19,857 bases of DNA from assembly GCA_002508495.1 (NCBI GenBank), contig DANA01000047.1:1-19857 (forward strand), given 5' to 3'. Under the pieces are notes generated by a model that saw nothing but the letters and a program-made list of their open reading frames with translations, was not told the origin of the DNA and searched no databases. The translations under genes were made by a program, and so were the position numbers. Numbering within the stretch: position 1 is the first letter of the stretch; every line of letters starts with the position of its first letter. The stretch comes from Methanoregula sp. UBA276. GTDB lineage: Archaea; Halobacteriota; Methanomicrobia; Methanomicrobiales; Methanospirillaceae. Of this stretch, positions 1-6,784 are shown in pieces.

Positions 1-807
1 TGCGGGGTGCCGGTGCTGGGCGTTGTCCCGTATTTCTCCCTTCCCCTGCCAAGCGAGGACTCGCTCTCCATCGGCGACAAGAAAGGCCACCGGGCGGGAG
101 TCCGCATTGCAGTCATCCGGCTCCCGAAGATTGCGAATTTCACGGACTTTGAGCTTTTGGAAGAGCATGCCTCGGTGGAGTATGTTAATTTGGGGGAGTC
201 GCTTGAGGGATTCGACTGTGTCATCCTTCCGGGGACCAAAAATACCGTTGACGATCTTGCACACCTGAAAGCATCCGGGACCGACCGGGAGATCGTCCGT
301 GCCCGTACGAGGGGCATACCCGTCATTGGTATCTGCGGGGGATACCAGATGCTTGGGAAGACCATCATCGATGCTGGATTCGAGTCTGTTGCCGGCTCCT
401 ATGACGGCCTCGGCCTTCTTGAGGGGGTCACCCGCTTTGCCTCGTATGACAAAAACACGACCCAGGTAACCCGGAAGGCGCAGGATATCCCCCCCATCCT
501 GTCGGGGGTTGGGACCGTGAGCGGATACGAGATTCACATGGGGGTCACGGAACCCGGCCCTGACCGCGAGGCGTTTGAAGGCGACGGCAGGGTGAGCGGG
601 GACGGGCTCGTCTTTGGGACCTACATGCACGGGCTCTTCCAGAATGTGCCGGCAGCAAATGCCCTCCTCGCGTACCTGCACCGGAAGAAAGGGCTTCCTT
701 TCGAACCAATCCCGCTGCAGGATGCCGATCCCTATGAAGTTCTTGCTGACCTGTTCGAGCAGTACGTTGACATGGATGCCGTTGAGGCGTTGGTGAAGAG
801 CGGGTAA
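1..807 (+). CDS. cobQ: Cobyric acid synthase, C-terminal part (cut by window edge)
   Basis: This enzyme (CobQ/CbiP) uses glutamine and ATP to amidate adenosylcobyrinic acid a,c-diamide at the b, d, e and g carboxylates, giving cobyric acid in cytoplasmic corrinoid synthesis. The frame is open from the first base, so the N-terminal ATP-binding domain lies mostly outside. The visible part starts at the end of that domain (VPVLGVVPY, then LPSEDSLS) and continues into a class I glutamine amidotransferase domain. Counting from the GTG at 7, the nucleophilic Cys110 lies in GICGGYQMLG and His208 in TYMHGLF; LPGTKNT is also typical. The GTG at 7 is probably not the real start. A short T-run follows the stop. 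Methanogens need corrinoids for methyl transfer, which fits the host. The family is clear; only the length is incomplete. Confidence 0.93.
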   Translation, partial: CGVPVLGVVPYFSLPLPSEDSLSIGDKKGHRAGVRIAVIRLPKIANFTDFELLEEHASVEYVNLGESLEGFDCVILPGTKNTVDDLAHLKASGTDREIVRARTRGIPVIGICGGYQMLGKTIIDAGFESVAGSYDGLGLLEGVTRFASYDKNTTQVTRKAQDIPPILSGVGTVSGYEIHMGVTEPGPDREAFEGDGRVSGDGLVFGTYMHGLFQNVPAANALLAYLHRKKGLPFEPIPLQDADPYEVLADLFEQYVDMDAVEALVKSG

Positions 808-992
808 CATTCTTTTTCCGGTATTCATCCCCGGCTCGTGCGGCCTCCTGCCGGGCAAATCTTTCTTCTGTTTGATGTTTCAAAACAACGGCCATGCGAT
901 TCATTTCCGACCTTTTATCCGCAATGTACTATGAGCGGCGGGGAAATCGAAAGAAGTAAAATACCCGGCAATGATGTACAGGTTGGAAAACC

Positions 993-2225
993 ATGGAAAT
1001 TTCAGTCCTGATCTTTTTTATCGGTACCCTGATTATCCTTGGGCATATCTTGAGCGAGGTCTTCACCCGCACAAAAATCCCCGACCTCCTCTTCCTGCTC
1101 ATCATCGGCCTGGTACTGGGGCCGGTGCTCGGGATTGTATCGCCAGAGATGTTTGGGATTCTTGGTCCCATCTTCACCACGATATCGCTGATCGTCATCC
1201 TTTTTGAAGGCGGGCTCAATCTCACCATTGATGCAATACGGAGCACCTTCCGGGAATGCTCCGGCCTGACCCTTCTCAACTATTGCGGGGCAATCGGGAT
1301 CACAACGTTTATTGTCGTACTCCTTTCCGGAGCAGAGCCCCTGACCGCGTTCATGCTTGCCATCATTGTTGCCGGTACAAGCCCTTCGGTTGTTATCCCT
1401 CTTGTCCGCCAGCTGAAACTCACCGAAAAAAGCCAGACCATCCTTGCCATTGAATCTGCAATGGACGATGTATTCAGTATCGTCCTTCTCCTCATCCTCC
1501 TGCAGGCATACCAGCTCCACAAATTCAGCCTGCTGGAAGCGGGAGAAACACTCATCGGCTCGTTTGTTGTTGCAATCCTGTTCGGCATTACCGGCGGGAT
1601 TGCCTGGTCAGTAATCCGGAAAAAGGTTGCCTTCTTCAACAACATCTTTGCCATTCCCGCCATCATCTTCATGCTGTACGGTATCATCGAGATGATGGGC
1701 TTTTCCGGTGCAATCGCTGCACTGGTATTTGGCATCACGCTCGGGAATCTTCCCAGCTTCCGTGACGCATTGCAGCCGGTATACAACCTGGATGTCAAAA
1801 AGATCGAACTGAGCGAGACGGAGAAAGCATTTTTTGGCGAGATCGTCTTTCTGCTCCGGACATTCTTTTTCATCTACATCGGGCTCTCCATCCAGTTCAA
1901 CAACAAAGATATCTTTGCTCTTGGCCTGATGGTGACACTCTTGTTGTATATCATCCGCATCCCGGCAGTCTGGCTCTCCATTCCCCGGTCGACACCGGTC
2001 TGGGATGCAAGCGTAATGGCCGTCATGATTCCCAAAGGGCTCGCTACCGCAGTCCTCGCATCCATGCCGCTCCAGCAGGGGTACCCGGAAGGGATGTTCA
2101 TCCAGGAGGCAACGTATGCCATCGTCTTATTCAGTATCATCATCAATTCCCTGCTCATCATCCTGATCGACAAGACCGCGTTTTCCCGAATTTACCGGCG
2201 GGTGTACCAGCGGTTTGGCGGGTGA
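993..2225 (+). CDS. Cation/proton antiporter (CPA superfamily, NhaP-like)
   Basis: This 410-residue protein is hydrophobic almost throughout, with about 12 predicted membrane helices, and should exchange Na+ or K+ for protons at the cytoplasmic membrane. Family marks are LFEGGLNL near residues 71-78, GTSPSVV at 128-134 in place of the usual T-D-P of NhaP, and ESAMDDVF at 154-161. The acidic pair Asp158-Asp159 stands where classical NhaP proteins have Asn-Asp. In the wider superfamily a DD pair goes with electrogenic exchange, so this may not be a standard electroneutral NhaP. The ATG at 993 is preceded by a weak purine-rich site (AGGTTGG) and a TATA-like stretch about 33 bp upstream. It converges on the gene ending at 2236, with only 10 bp between the stops. 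Substrate and stoichiometry cannot be read from the sequence. Confidence 0.88.
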   Translation: MEISVLIFFIGTLIILGHILSEVFTRTKIPDLLFLLIIGLVLGPVLGIVSPEMFGILGPIFTTISLIVILFEGGLNLTIDAIRSTFRECSGLTLLNYCGAIGITTFIVVLLSGAEPLTAFMLAIIVAGTSPSVVIPLVRQLKLTEKSQTILAIESAMDDVFSIVLLLILLQAYQLHKFSLLEAGETLIGSFVVAILFGITGGIAWSVIRKKVAFFNNIFAIPAIIFMLYGIIEMMGFSGAIAALVFGITLGNLPSFRDALQPVYNLDVKKIELSETEKAFFGEIVFLLRTFFFIYIGLSIQFNNKDIFALGLMVTLLLYIIRIPAVWLSIPRSTPVWDASVMAVMIPKGLATAVLASMPLQQGYPEGMFIQEATYAIVLFSIIINSLLIILIDKTAFSRIYRRVYQRFGG

Positions 2226-2228
2226 AAC

Positions 2229-2235
2229 AAAAAAA
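2229..2235 (-). terminator. U-tract terminator of the small Cys-rich gene
   Basis: Seven A on the plus strand give a U7 run directly after the minus-strand stop codon at 2236-2238. Archaeal termination often needs only a U-tract, so this is a likely 3' end for the minus-strand gene, placed between two convergent genes. Confidence 0.45.
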
Positions 2236-2511
2236 TCAGCTGATAATATTGGTAAAACTGTGGAACCCGCCACCCTGCCGGTCAGCACATTTTACGGCTT
2301 TTGCCGCTGACGGGTCTACCTTTTCGGTTATCCGGCATTTCGTGCAATAGGCAAGCGAGGGGGATTTGACGAACCGGTCCCCGATAAGAAACTCCCTGCA
2401 GTGGATACAGAAACTGCAGTTTTCCACCGGCTCTTTTTTTGCCTGCAGGCACTGCACCTTTCCGTTGGTTACCGGCAGGATTCGGGTCGCATCATCATTG
2501 CCCATGTGCAA
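2236..2511 (-). CDS. Small Cys-rich, probably zinc-binding protein
   Basis: This is a 91-residue protein I do not recognise by name. It has seven cysteines: Cys21, the run CSFCIHC (Cys32, 35, 38), CTKC (Cys56, 59) and Cys75. Two CxxC pairs about 17 residues apart look like a zinc ribbon, although an Fe-S site is possible. There is no membrane segment or signal peptide. The start is a TTG at 2511, seven bases after a GGAG, or the ATG two codons on at 2505; the TTG has the better-spaced binding site. An AT-rich stretch near 2545-2552 could be its promoter. It lies alone between a convergent antiporter and a divergent nucleotidyltransferase. The Cys spacing and upstream signals make it a likely real gene of unknown function. 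Confidence 0.6.
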   Translation of the reverse strand: MHMGNDDATRILPVTNGKVQCLQAKKEPVENCSFCIHCREFLIGDRFVKSPSLAYCTKCRITEKVDPSAAKAVKCADRQGGGFHSFTNIIS

Positions 2512-2599
2512 ACGTCATCTCCGGTACTGGATGGTTCATTGGAGATAATAAACCGGCAGATTGCATGAAGGGTCATAGTGACTCCCGGCTCCAGCACTA

Positions 2600-2607
2600 T
2601 TTATAAA
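2600..2607 (+). promoter_or_regulatory. TATA box for the nucleotidyltransferase gene
   Basis: TTTATAAA is centred about 29 bp before the ATG at 2633. Archaeal transcription starts about 25 bp after the box centre, so the mRNA would be leaderless or nearly so. This agrees with the lack of a clear Shine-Dalgarno site before this ATG. Confidence 0.6.
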
Positions 2608-2632
2608 ACTGTTTAACACGAAACCTGCTGGT

Positions 2633-3811
2633 ATGAAGGTGTGCATTATGTGCGGCGGAGAAGGGACCCGGCTCCGCCCCCTTACATTCGAGCGGCCAAA
2701 ACCCTGTATCCCCATCGTCAACCGGCCGTCCATCCAGCATCTCGTCGCACACCTGGCGAACCTGGGCTTCCGTGAGATCGTACTGACCATCGGCTACCTC
2801 GGGAATTCCATTGAGGAGGCACTCGGGGACGGATCGCTGTACGGTGCGGAGATAACGTATGTCCACGAGAAGACCAAGCTCGGCACGGCGGGGAGTGTCA
2901 AGAACGCCCAGAAGTACCTTGAAGGGCAGGACTTTTTAGTTGTTGGCGGCGACCATGTTACCGACTTGAACGTCCTGGAGTTCTACCGCTTCCACCAAAA
3001 AGAGCGGGCAACGACAACGATCGGCCTGATCTCGATTGACGATCCGAGTGAGTATGGTATTGCCGAGGTTGATGTCGGGTATGTCATCCAGCGTTTCAAG
3101 GAGAAGCCGGCACCGGGGGAGATCTTCAGCAACCTTGCGAGCACCGGCATGTATGTCTGCAACCCGGAGATCTTCGACCACATCCCGGCAGGTACCAAGT
3201 ATGATTTCGCCCGGGACCTCTTCCCCGCCCTCATGGAAGAGGGTTTTACCCTCAAGGGCTGGCTTGCACGGGGGAACTGGACTGATGTCGGCAGCCCCCA
3301 TTCCCTGCGCCAGGCCGAGCGGTGGAAACTGCAGGACCTCAAATTTACCGATATCTTCGGTGACCTTTCCATGCATGGCGCACAGGTGCAGGGCCCGGTC
3401 CAGCTGGGCGGGTCGATCACGCTGGGCAAAAACACCAAGGTCATTGGTCCCGTGGCTATCGGGACGGGAACAACGATCGGGGACAATGTCCTCATCGGGC
3501 CCTACACCAGTATCGGCGAGAAATGCATCCTCCGGAACAATGTCAAGGTATTCTCGTCCTCCCTGTATAACCGGGTCATTATCGGTGCCAACAGCACGAT
3601 CTCCGGCAGCATCATGGACAATGATACGCACATCGGCGAGCACTGCAGTATCGAGAACGATACCGTGATTGGGCCAAGAGTCGTCCTGAGAGACCGGGTT
3701 GTTGTCCACTCCAAGACCCGGCTCTGGCCCGAGGTTTTGGTAAAAGACGATACGGTCGTAAAAGAGCATGTCCTCAACGACAAGTTCGACCTGCGGTGCG
3801 AAGGGTCGTAA
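2633..3811 (+). CDS. Sugar-phosphate nucleotidyltransferase with left-handed beta-helix domain
   Basis: This 392-residue enzyme of the NDP-sugar pyrophosphorylase family joins a sugar 1-phosphate to an NTP to make an NDP-sugar and pyrophosphate. The signature GGEGTRLRPLT at residues 8-18 followed by RPKP at 21-24 binds the nucleotide, and Asp107 in GGDHVTD is the likely metal ligand. WTDVGSP marks the end of the Rossmann-like domain. From about residue 250, hexapeptide repeats (such as IGTGTTIGDNVLIGPYTSIG) form a left-handed beta-helix like those of archaeal GDP-mannose pyrophosphorylase-type and GlmU-type proteins. Such enzymes feed glycan or S-layer/exopolysaccharide synthesis. The sequence does not decide between mannose-1-P, glucose-1-P or GlcNAc-1-P as substrate, and acetyltransferase activity is uncertain. 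It is monocistronic, with a T-rich terminator-like tract just after the stop. Confidence 0.88.
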   Translation: MKVCIMCGGEGTRLRPLTFERPKPCIPIVNRPSIQHLVAHLANLGFREIVLTIGYLGNSIEEALGDGSLYGAEITYVHEKTKLGTAGSVKNAQKYLEGQDFLVVGGDHVTDLNVLEFYRFHQKERATTTIGLISIDDPSEYGIAEVDVGYVIQRFKEKPAPGEIFSNLASTGMYVCNPEIFDHIPAGTKYDFARDLFPALMEEGFTLKGWLARGNWTDVGSPHSLRQAERWKLQDLKFTDIFGDLSMHGAQVQGPVQLGGSITLGKNTKVIGPVAIGTGTTIGDNVLIGPYTSIGEKCILRNNVKVFSSSLYNRVIIGANSTISGSIMDNDTHIGEHCSIENDTVIGPRVVLRDRVVVHSKTRLWPEVLVKDDTVVKEHVLNDKFDLRCEGS

Positions 3812-3905
3812 GGTCTTTTTCATTTATCACCTTCATTCTTTCCTGTTGTCGTTCTGATATATGTCCCCCCAAAGTATGGCGGTGGGCAAGGTCATCAGCC
3901 ATGTC

Positions 3906-3987
3906 ATGATGGGGGCTGATGCATCCATACCTCCATTATGGATGGTTGCCGCTACCCCCGCGGGGCGCCCCCGTGGCTGCCTCAATT
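3906..3987 (+). repeat. Left copy of an imperfect inverted repeat
   Basis: This 82 bp segment matches the reverse complement of 4365-4443 at roughly 75-80% by eye. The outer 17 bases (ATGATGGGGGCTGATGC) and the inner eight (CCTCAATT) are identical in both copies. A short dyad overlaps the outer end: CATCAGCC at 3893-3900 pairs with GGCTGATG at 3914-3921. Together the copies look like the terminal repeats of a small non-coding element, or two members of a dispersed family. Confidence 0.8.
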
Positions 3988-4096
3988 CATCTCTACGGTA
4001 ATCCATACTCCCATGAACAAAAGGGTGCGATGGATGAGCCCGTCCCGATTCCACGTTCACCAGAGTTTTTCATGCGACAGGTCAGGACAATCCTTT

Positions 4097-4131
4097 AGTG
4101 CATTTTTCCAAAGTGCCGGAAAAGGTGCACT
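4097..4131. repeat. Hairpin-forming inverted repeat
   Basis: AGTGCA pairs with TGCACT and, after a small bulge, TTTTCC pairs with GGAAAA around an 8-base loop, giving about 12 base pairs. It lies inside the segment bounded by the ~80 bp inverted repeats. Function unknown. Confidence 0.6.
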
Positions 4132-4167
4132 GTAGAAACACGCATGAACGGGCATTCACACCCGAAA

Positions 4168-4233
4168 CATGAAAAATAACCGGAACTTCATTCGTTTAAG
4201 AAAGATGTTAACCACATTCAGTTATTTTTCATG
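4168..4233. repeat. Perfect 13 bp inverted repeat with 40 bp spacer
   Basis: CATGAAAAATAAC at 4168-4180 is the exact reverse complement of GTTATTTTTCATG at 4221-4233. The AT-rich arms contrast with the GC-rich outer repeats. They could be protein-binding half-sites or the remains of an older insertion. Confidence 0.7.
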
Positions 4234-4364
4234 GGAAATCCTCATTCCGGAAAAATGGTACCCCCTTGCGCCAACCCTGCCCCCAAGGGGGCGGGGGCGC
4301 ATGCGATGCCTCCGCACTACCTGTACGGGACACTCCCGACAAAAAAATGTTTTCACAAAACAGA

Positions 4365-4443
4365 AATTGAGGCCGCCGCGGGGCGCCCTTCGGGGCGGCG
4401 GCAAGCATCGTAAAGGGGGTATGGGGGCATCAGCCCCCATCAT
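4365..4443 (-). repeat. Right copy of the inverted repeat, with perfect terminal hairpin
   Basis: This 79 bp segment is the reverse-orientation partner of 3906-3987. It contains a perfect 8 bp hairpin at 4421-4440 (ATGGGGGC, loop ATCA, GCCCCCAT) and a GC-rich stem-loop around 4372-4402 (GCCGCC pairing with GGCGGC, with an inner GCCC-TTCG-GGGC). The copies differ in length by three bases. Confidence 0.8.
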
Positions 4444-4590
4444 CACTTCAAATGATTTCTATAGAGCAGGAAAAGTCGGAATTCAGTTTCGTTTTAACCT
4501 AACCGACCCTTGAAAAATCCCGGTAAACCTGGATTGTGTGGGAAAAGTACGGCAGGGTTTCTTTCGATAACCTGAAAAATGATTGGGTTT

Positions 4591-5376
4591 TTAGTCCCGC
4601 TTCACCAGCCGGTGGGTGATGGCGACAAGCGGGTGACGGGCATAATCAAGGATCTGGATATCATCAAGGTTTTTGAGGTTCATGGCATGCGCCGTCCGTT
4701 CCATCCCGAGCTCGATATCTTCCTTGATGTCGATGATGTAGGCATCAAGCGCGGTTATTCCCATTCTTTTCGCAGCAACTGCACGGTGGTGACCGTCGAC
4801 CAGGATGATCCGTCCCGGGCGGCGTACCACGATGATGGGCTCGGCGAGTCCCTTCTTGATCTCGTACATCCGCCCTTCCAGTTCATCCTCGTAAATTTTG
4901 GACTGGGTTGGCAGGAGGTCTTTTACCGGCACATTTCCCCGGCCAAGGGTGGGATCGACCCCGTAGAGTTTCTTTAACGTGCTGATGAAGTTGAAGACCT
5001 TCTCCGGCGAGACATGTTCGATCTGCGAGCGTATGACATCGGAGTTGGAGATGATCCCCAGAAGCTGGCTCTTCTCGTCAACTACCGGGAGCTTCTGAAT
5101 ACCCGAACGGAAAATAACCCGGGCTGCATCGTTGATGTCCATATCAGGATCGGCAACGATCAGCCGGTTGGACATCACGTCTTTTACCGGCGTGTCCGGC
5201 TGGATGAACAGAAGGTCGCGGGCCGAAACGTACCCTACTACGGTGTTCCGGTCAACGACCGGGAAACCGTCGTGGGAGGTCTTCTGGATCTTGTCGATGA
5301 CATCTTTTGCAGAACCGGCAATGTCGACACTGACTACATCATAGGTCATGTAGTTCCGGACCCGTTTCTTCTCCAT
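4591..5376 (-). CDS. CBS-pair protein fused to a ParB-like domain
   Basis: This 261-residue cytoplasmic protein has two tandem CBS domains (about residues 7-60 and 65-120; key strings HDGFPVVD, VGYVSARDLL, IQKLPVVDE and LLGIISNSDVI) and a C-terminal ParB/sulfiredoxin-like domain (about 147-235) with the motif DGHHRAVAAKRMG at 194-206. CBS pairs usually bind adenosine nucleotides and act as energy sensors. ParB-like domains bind nucleotides (CTP in true ParB), DNA or act as phosphotransferases. No DNA-binding HTH domain follows, so this is not a partition ParB. The ATG at 5376 is the natural start. A TTTTAG-type box about 30 bp upstream, between this gene and Hsp20, suggests either its own promoter or read-through from hsp20, 49 bp away. 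The domain call is firm; the reaction is unknown. Confidence 0.87.
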   Translation of the reverse strand: MEKKRVRNYMTYDVVSVDIAGSAKDVIDKIQKTSHDGFPVVDRNTVVGYVSARDLLFIQPDTPVKDVMSNRLIVADPDMDINDAARVIFRSGIQKLPVVDEKSQLLGIISNSDVIRSQIEHVSPEKVFNFISTLKKLYGVDPTLGRGNVPVKDLLPTQSKIYEDELEGRMYEIKKGLAEPIIVVRRPGRIILVDGHHRAVAAKRMGITALDAYIIDIKEDIELGMERTAHAMNLKNLDDIQILDYARHPLVAITHRLVKRD

Positions 5377-5425
5377 TACTAGAGCTTAGCCCCCCGGTGC
5401 ACTAAAAGACATCGGTAAAATGGGG

Positions 5426-5899
5426 TTATTCGATTGCGATACGGCCCTTTCCGGCGCATTTAGTTTTACGCAGGACCACTTCCAGGACGCCGTTTTTGAA
5501 ACTTGCGCGGGAGTCTTCTTCCATCACATCAGCAGGCAGCGTTACGATCCTGCTCATGGTGCCAAAGGACCGTTCACGGACATAGTACCCTTCGCGGGAA
5601 TCTTCGCTCTCGCGATCCCGTTCGCAGGAGATCGCGAGCGCCCGCGGGTTGACCAGGGTGATGCTGATCATATCTTTCTCAACACCCGGGAGATCGGCAA
5701 CCACGATAACGTCATCTTCGTGCTCGCGGACATCTACCCGGAACTCCCCCTGGATGGCAGGGATTATCCGGTTACCGGTCCCCCCGGGCAGGAGGTATTG
5801 GTTGGCCGGTATGTTCCGGGAAAAGAGCTGATCCAGCTCAGAGCGCATCTCTTCCATCTCGCGCCACATCGATTCAAACGGATAGCGTCTCCATCGCAT
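5426..5899 (-). CDS. hsp20: Small heat shock protein, Hsp20/alpha-crystallin family
   Basis: This 157-residue ATP-independent chaperone keeps unfolding proteins soluble in the cytoplasm and forms large oligomers. The N-terminal arm is rich in Met, Trp, Arg and Glu. The alpha-crystallin domain starts near FRVDVREHEDDVIVVADLPGV, has a YVRERSFG strand, and ends with the hallmark NGVLEVVLRK. The last residues RIAIE contain an I-x-I motif that docks neighbouring subunits. A longer frame reaches 5929, but the AAGGAGGG at 5906-5913 sits six bases before the internal ATG at 5899, so that ATG is chosen. An AT-rich promoter lies at about 5957-5970. Family members are usually heat-induced, but I see no clear operator. 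Confidence 0.93.
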   Translation of the reverse strand: MRWRRYPFESMWREMEEMRSELDQLFSRNIPANQYLLPGGTGNRIIPAIQGEFRVDVREHEDDVIVVADLPGVEKDMISITLVNPRALAISCERDRESEDSREGYYVRERSFGTMSRIVTLPADVMEEDSRASFKNGVLEVVLRKTKCAGKGRIAIE

Positions 5900-5905
5900 G
5901 CTATT

Positions 5906-5913
5906 CCCTCCTT
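5906..5913 (-). promoter_or_regulatory. Shine-Dalgarno site deciding the hsp20 start
   Basis: On the minus strand this reads AAGGAGGG, six bases from the ATG at 5899-5897. It lies inside the longer frame that begins at 5929, so the upstream ATG is most likely not used. Confidence 0.75.
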
Positions 5914-5956
5914 GGTTGTTTTCCCCCATAGAGGGATAACGTAAGGTAACTACACA

Positions 5957-5970
5957 TAATATTTAAAATT
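5957..5970 (-). promoter_or_regulatory. TATA-like element of hsp20
   Basis: On the minus strand this reads AATTTTAAATATTA. It predicts transcription starting near 5937 and a leader of about 38 bases carrying the Shine-Dalgarno site. It is the most AT-rich spot in the divergent hsp20/FKBP interval. Confidence 0.5.
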
Positions 5971-6043
5971 AATTTATGGGGCCGGTAGAATCGGAATAGT
6001 TTATGACACCCCACTTACGATGTAGTAAGGAGGAAACGAAACA

Positions 6044-6730
6044 ATGGGTGAAAAGAAAAGAAAAGAAGCCGAGGTAGCCCGGTGGAAGAAAGTCGTTGTC
6101 GTAGCTGCCTGTATCATTTTTGTTGTCCTGATGGTGGTATCAGGGATGGGGTTTGGCTGGCTCTCGATGTTTGCAGTCACAAAACCCGGCCAGACGGTGG
6201 TCCTTGACTATACGCTCTATGACGGGTCGGGAAATCCCGTGATCACGACTGACCAGCAGGTCTATACAACGGCTGCATCGGCAGGAAAGCCCGTTCTGTA
6301 CACGCAGCAGATCGTGGTTGTTGCAAACCAGACCATGACAGAACCCATCTACCCGGTCCCGGTCTATACTTCCCAAAGCGGGAAGGAGAACGAATTTGCG
6401 ATCTTCTCCATGGAACTGAACGCCATAACTTCGGGCGTTGTCGGCATGAGCACCGGCCAGCAGAAGACGGTTACCCTTCCCGCCTCCTCATCCATGTCCC
6501 AGCTCTGGTCAACGGAGGACCTGGAAAGGAACGGCATTGACCTGGAATCCATCAATGTCGGCGACCAGTTTGCGATGGGAGTTTCGGATAACCCGGAGGA
6601 GATGGCGACGAACGCGTCTGCAAGAACCTACATCCGTATCTCTGAAGTGACCCGGAAGACCGCAGGCGGTATTGTCGTGGACTTCAGCTACCCGAAAGCC
6701 GACATCCGGGTTGTCTCGATCAACAGTTGA
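6044..6730 (+). CDS. Membrane-anchored FKBP-like peptidyl-prolyl isomerase
   Basis: This 228-residue protein has a charged N-terminus, one membrane helix (about residues 17-40), and an extracytoplasmic domain resembling FKBP. It starts with GQTVVLDYTLYDGSGNPV, continues with FAIFSMELNAITSGVVGM, STGQQKTVTLP and a later YIRISEV strand. FKBPs catalyse cis-trans isomerisation at proline, so the likely role is folding of exported proteins outside the membrane. The region between the first strand and the GVVGM segment is long and low in charge, and canonical aromatic pocket residues are not obvious, so activity is uncertain. A strong AAGGAGG at 6027-6033 supports the ATG at 6044. It diverges from hsp20 and is followed by a hairpin plus T7. 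A plain anchored protein of unknown function is the alternative. Confidence 0.62.
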   Translation: MGEKKRKEAEVARWKKVVVVAACIIFVVLMVVSGMGFGWLSMFAVTKPGQTVVLDYTLYDGSGNPVITTDQQVYTTAASAGKPVLYTQQIVVVANQTMTEPIYPVPVYTSQSGKENEFAIFSMELNAITSGVVGMSTGQQKTVTLPASSSMSQLWSTEDLERNGIDLESINVGDQFAMGVSDNPEEMATNASARTYIRISEVTRKTAGGIVVDFSYPKADIRVVSINS

Positions 6731-6761
6731 TCGGATCCCCCATAACCGATACGCTTTTTTT
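6730..6761 (+). terminator. Hairpin plus T7 after the FKBP-like gene
   Basis: ATCGG at 6730-6734 pairs with CCGAT at 6746-6750, followed by ACGC and seven T (6755-6761). The dyad begins at the last base of the stop codon. Confidence 0.55.
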
Positions 6762-6784
6762 GTGGTGCAGTCTATCTCCCACGC

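Larger units (their letters stand above)
3812..4590. other. Gene-poor, repeat-rich intergenic region
   Basis: These 779 bases hold no convincing gene. Open frames here are short, lack ribosome sites and arise mainly from the GC-rich repeats. The stretch begins with a T-rich probable terminator (about 3813-3821). It then carries two facing copies of an ~80 bp repeat (3906-3987 and 4365-4443), a bulged hairpin at 4097-4131, a perfect 13 bp inverted repeat (4168-4180 with 4221-4233), and a GC palindrome at 4279-4292. The interior between the repeats is more AT-rich than the arms. Confidence 0.7.

Noticed and set aside
2936..3823. Minus-strand open frame of 295 codons
   Set aside because: It is the antisense shadow of the nucleotidyltransferase gene; its translation has no recognisable motif.
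3833..4060. Minus-strand open frame of 75 codons in the left repeat
   Set aside because: The similar peptide on the other repeat copy is explained by the DNA repeat itself; no ribosome site or conserved pattern was seen.
4169..4513. Plus-strand open frame of about 114 codons
   Set aside because: It runs through palindromes and GC-rich repeats, has no ribosome site and no protein-like features.
5900..5929. Upstream ATG giving a longer Hsp20
   Set aside because: AAGGAGGG lies inside this extension, six bases before the ATG at 5899, so the segment is better read as 5' leader.
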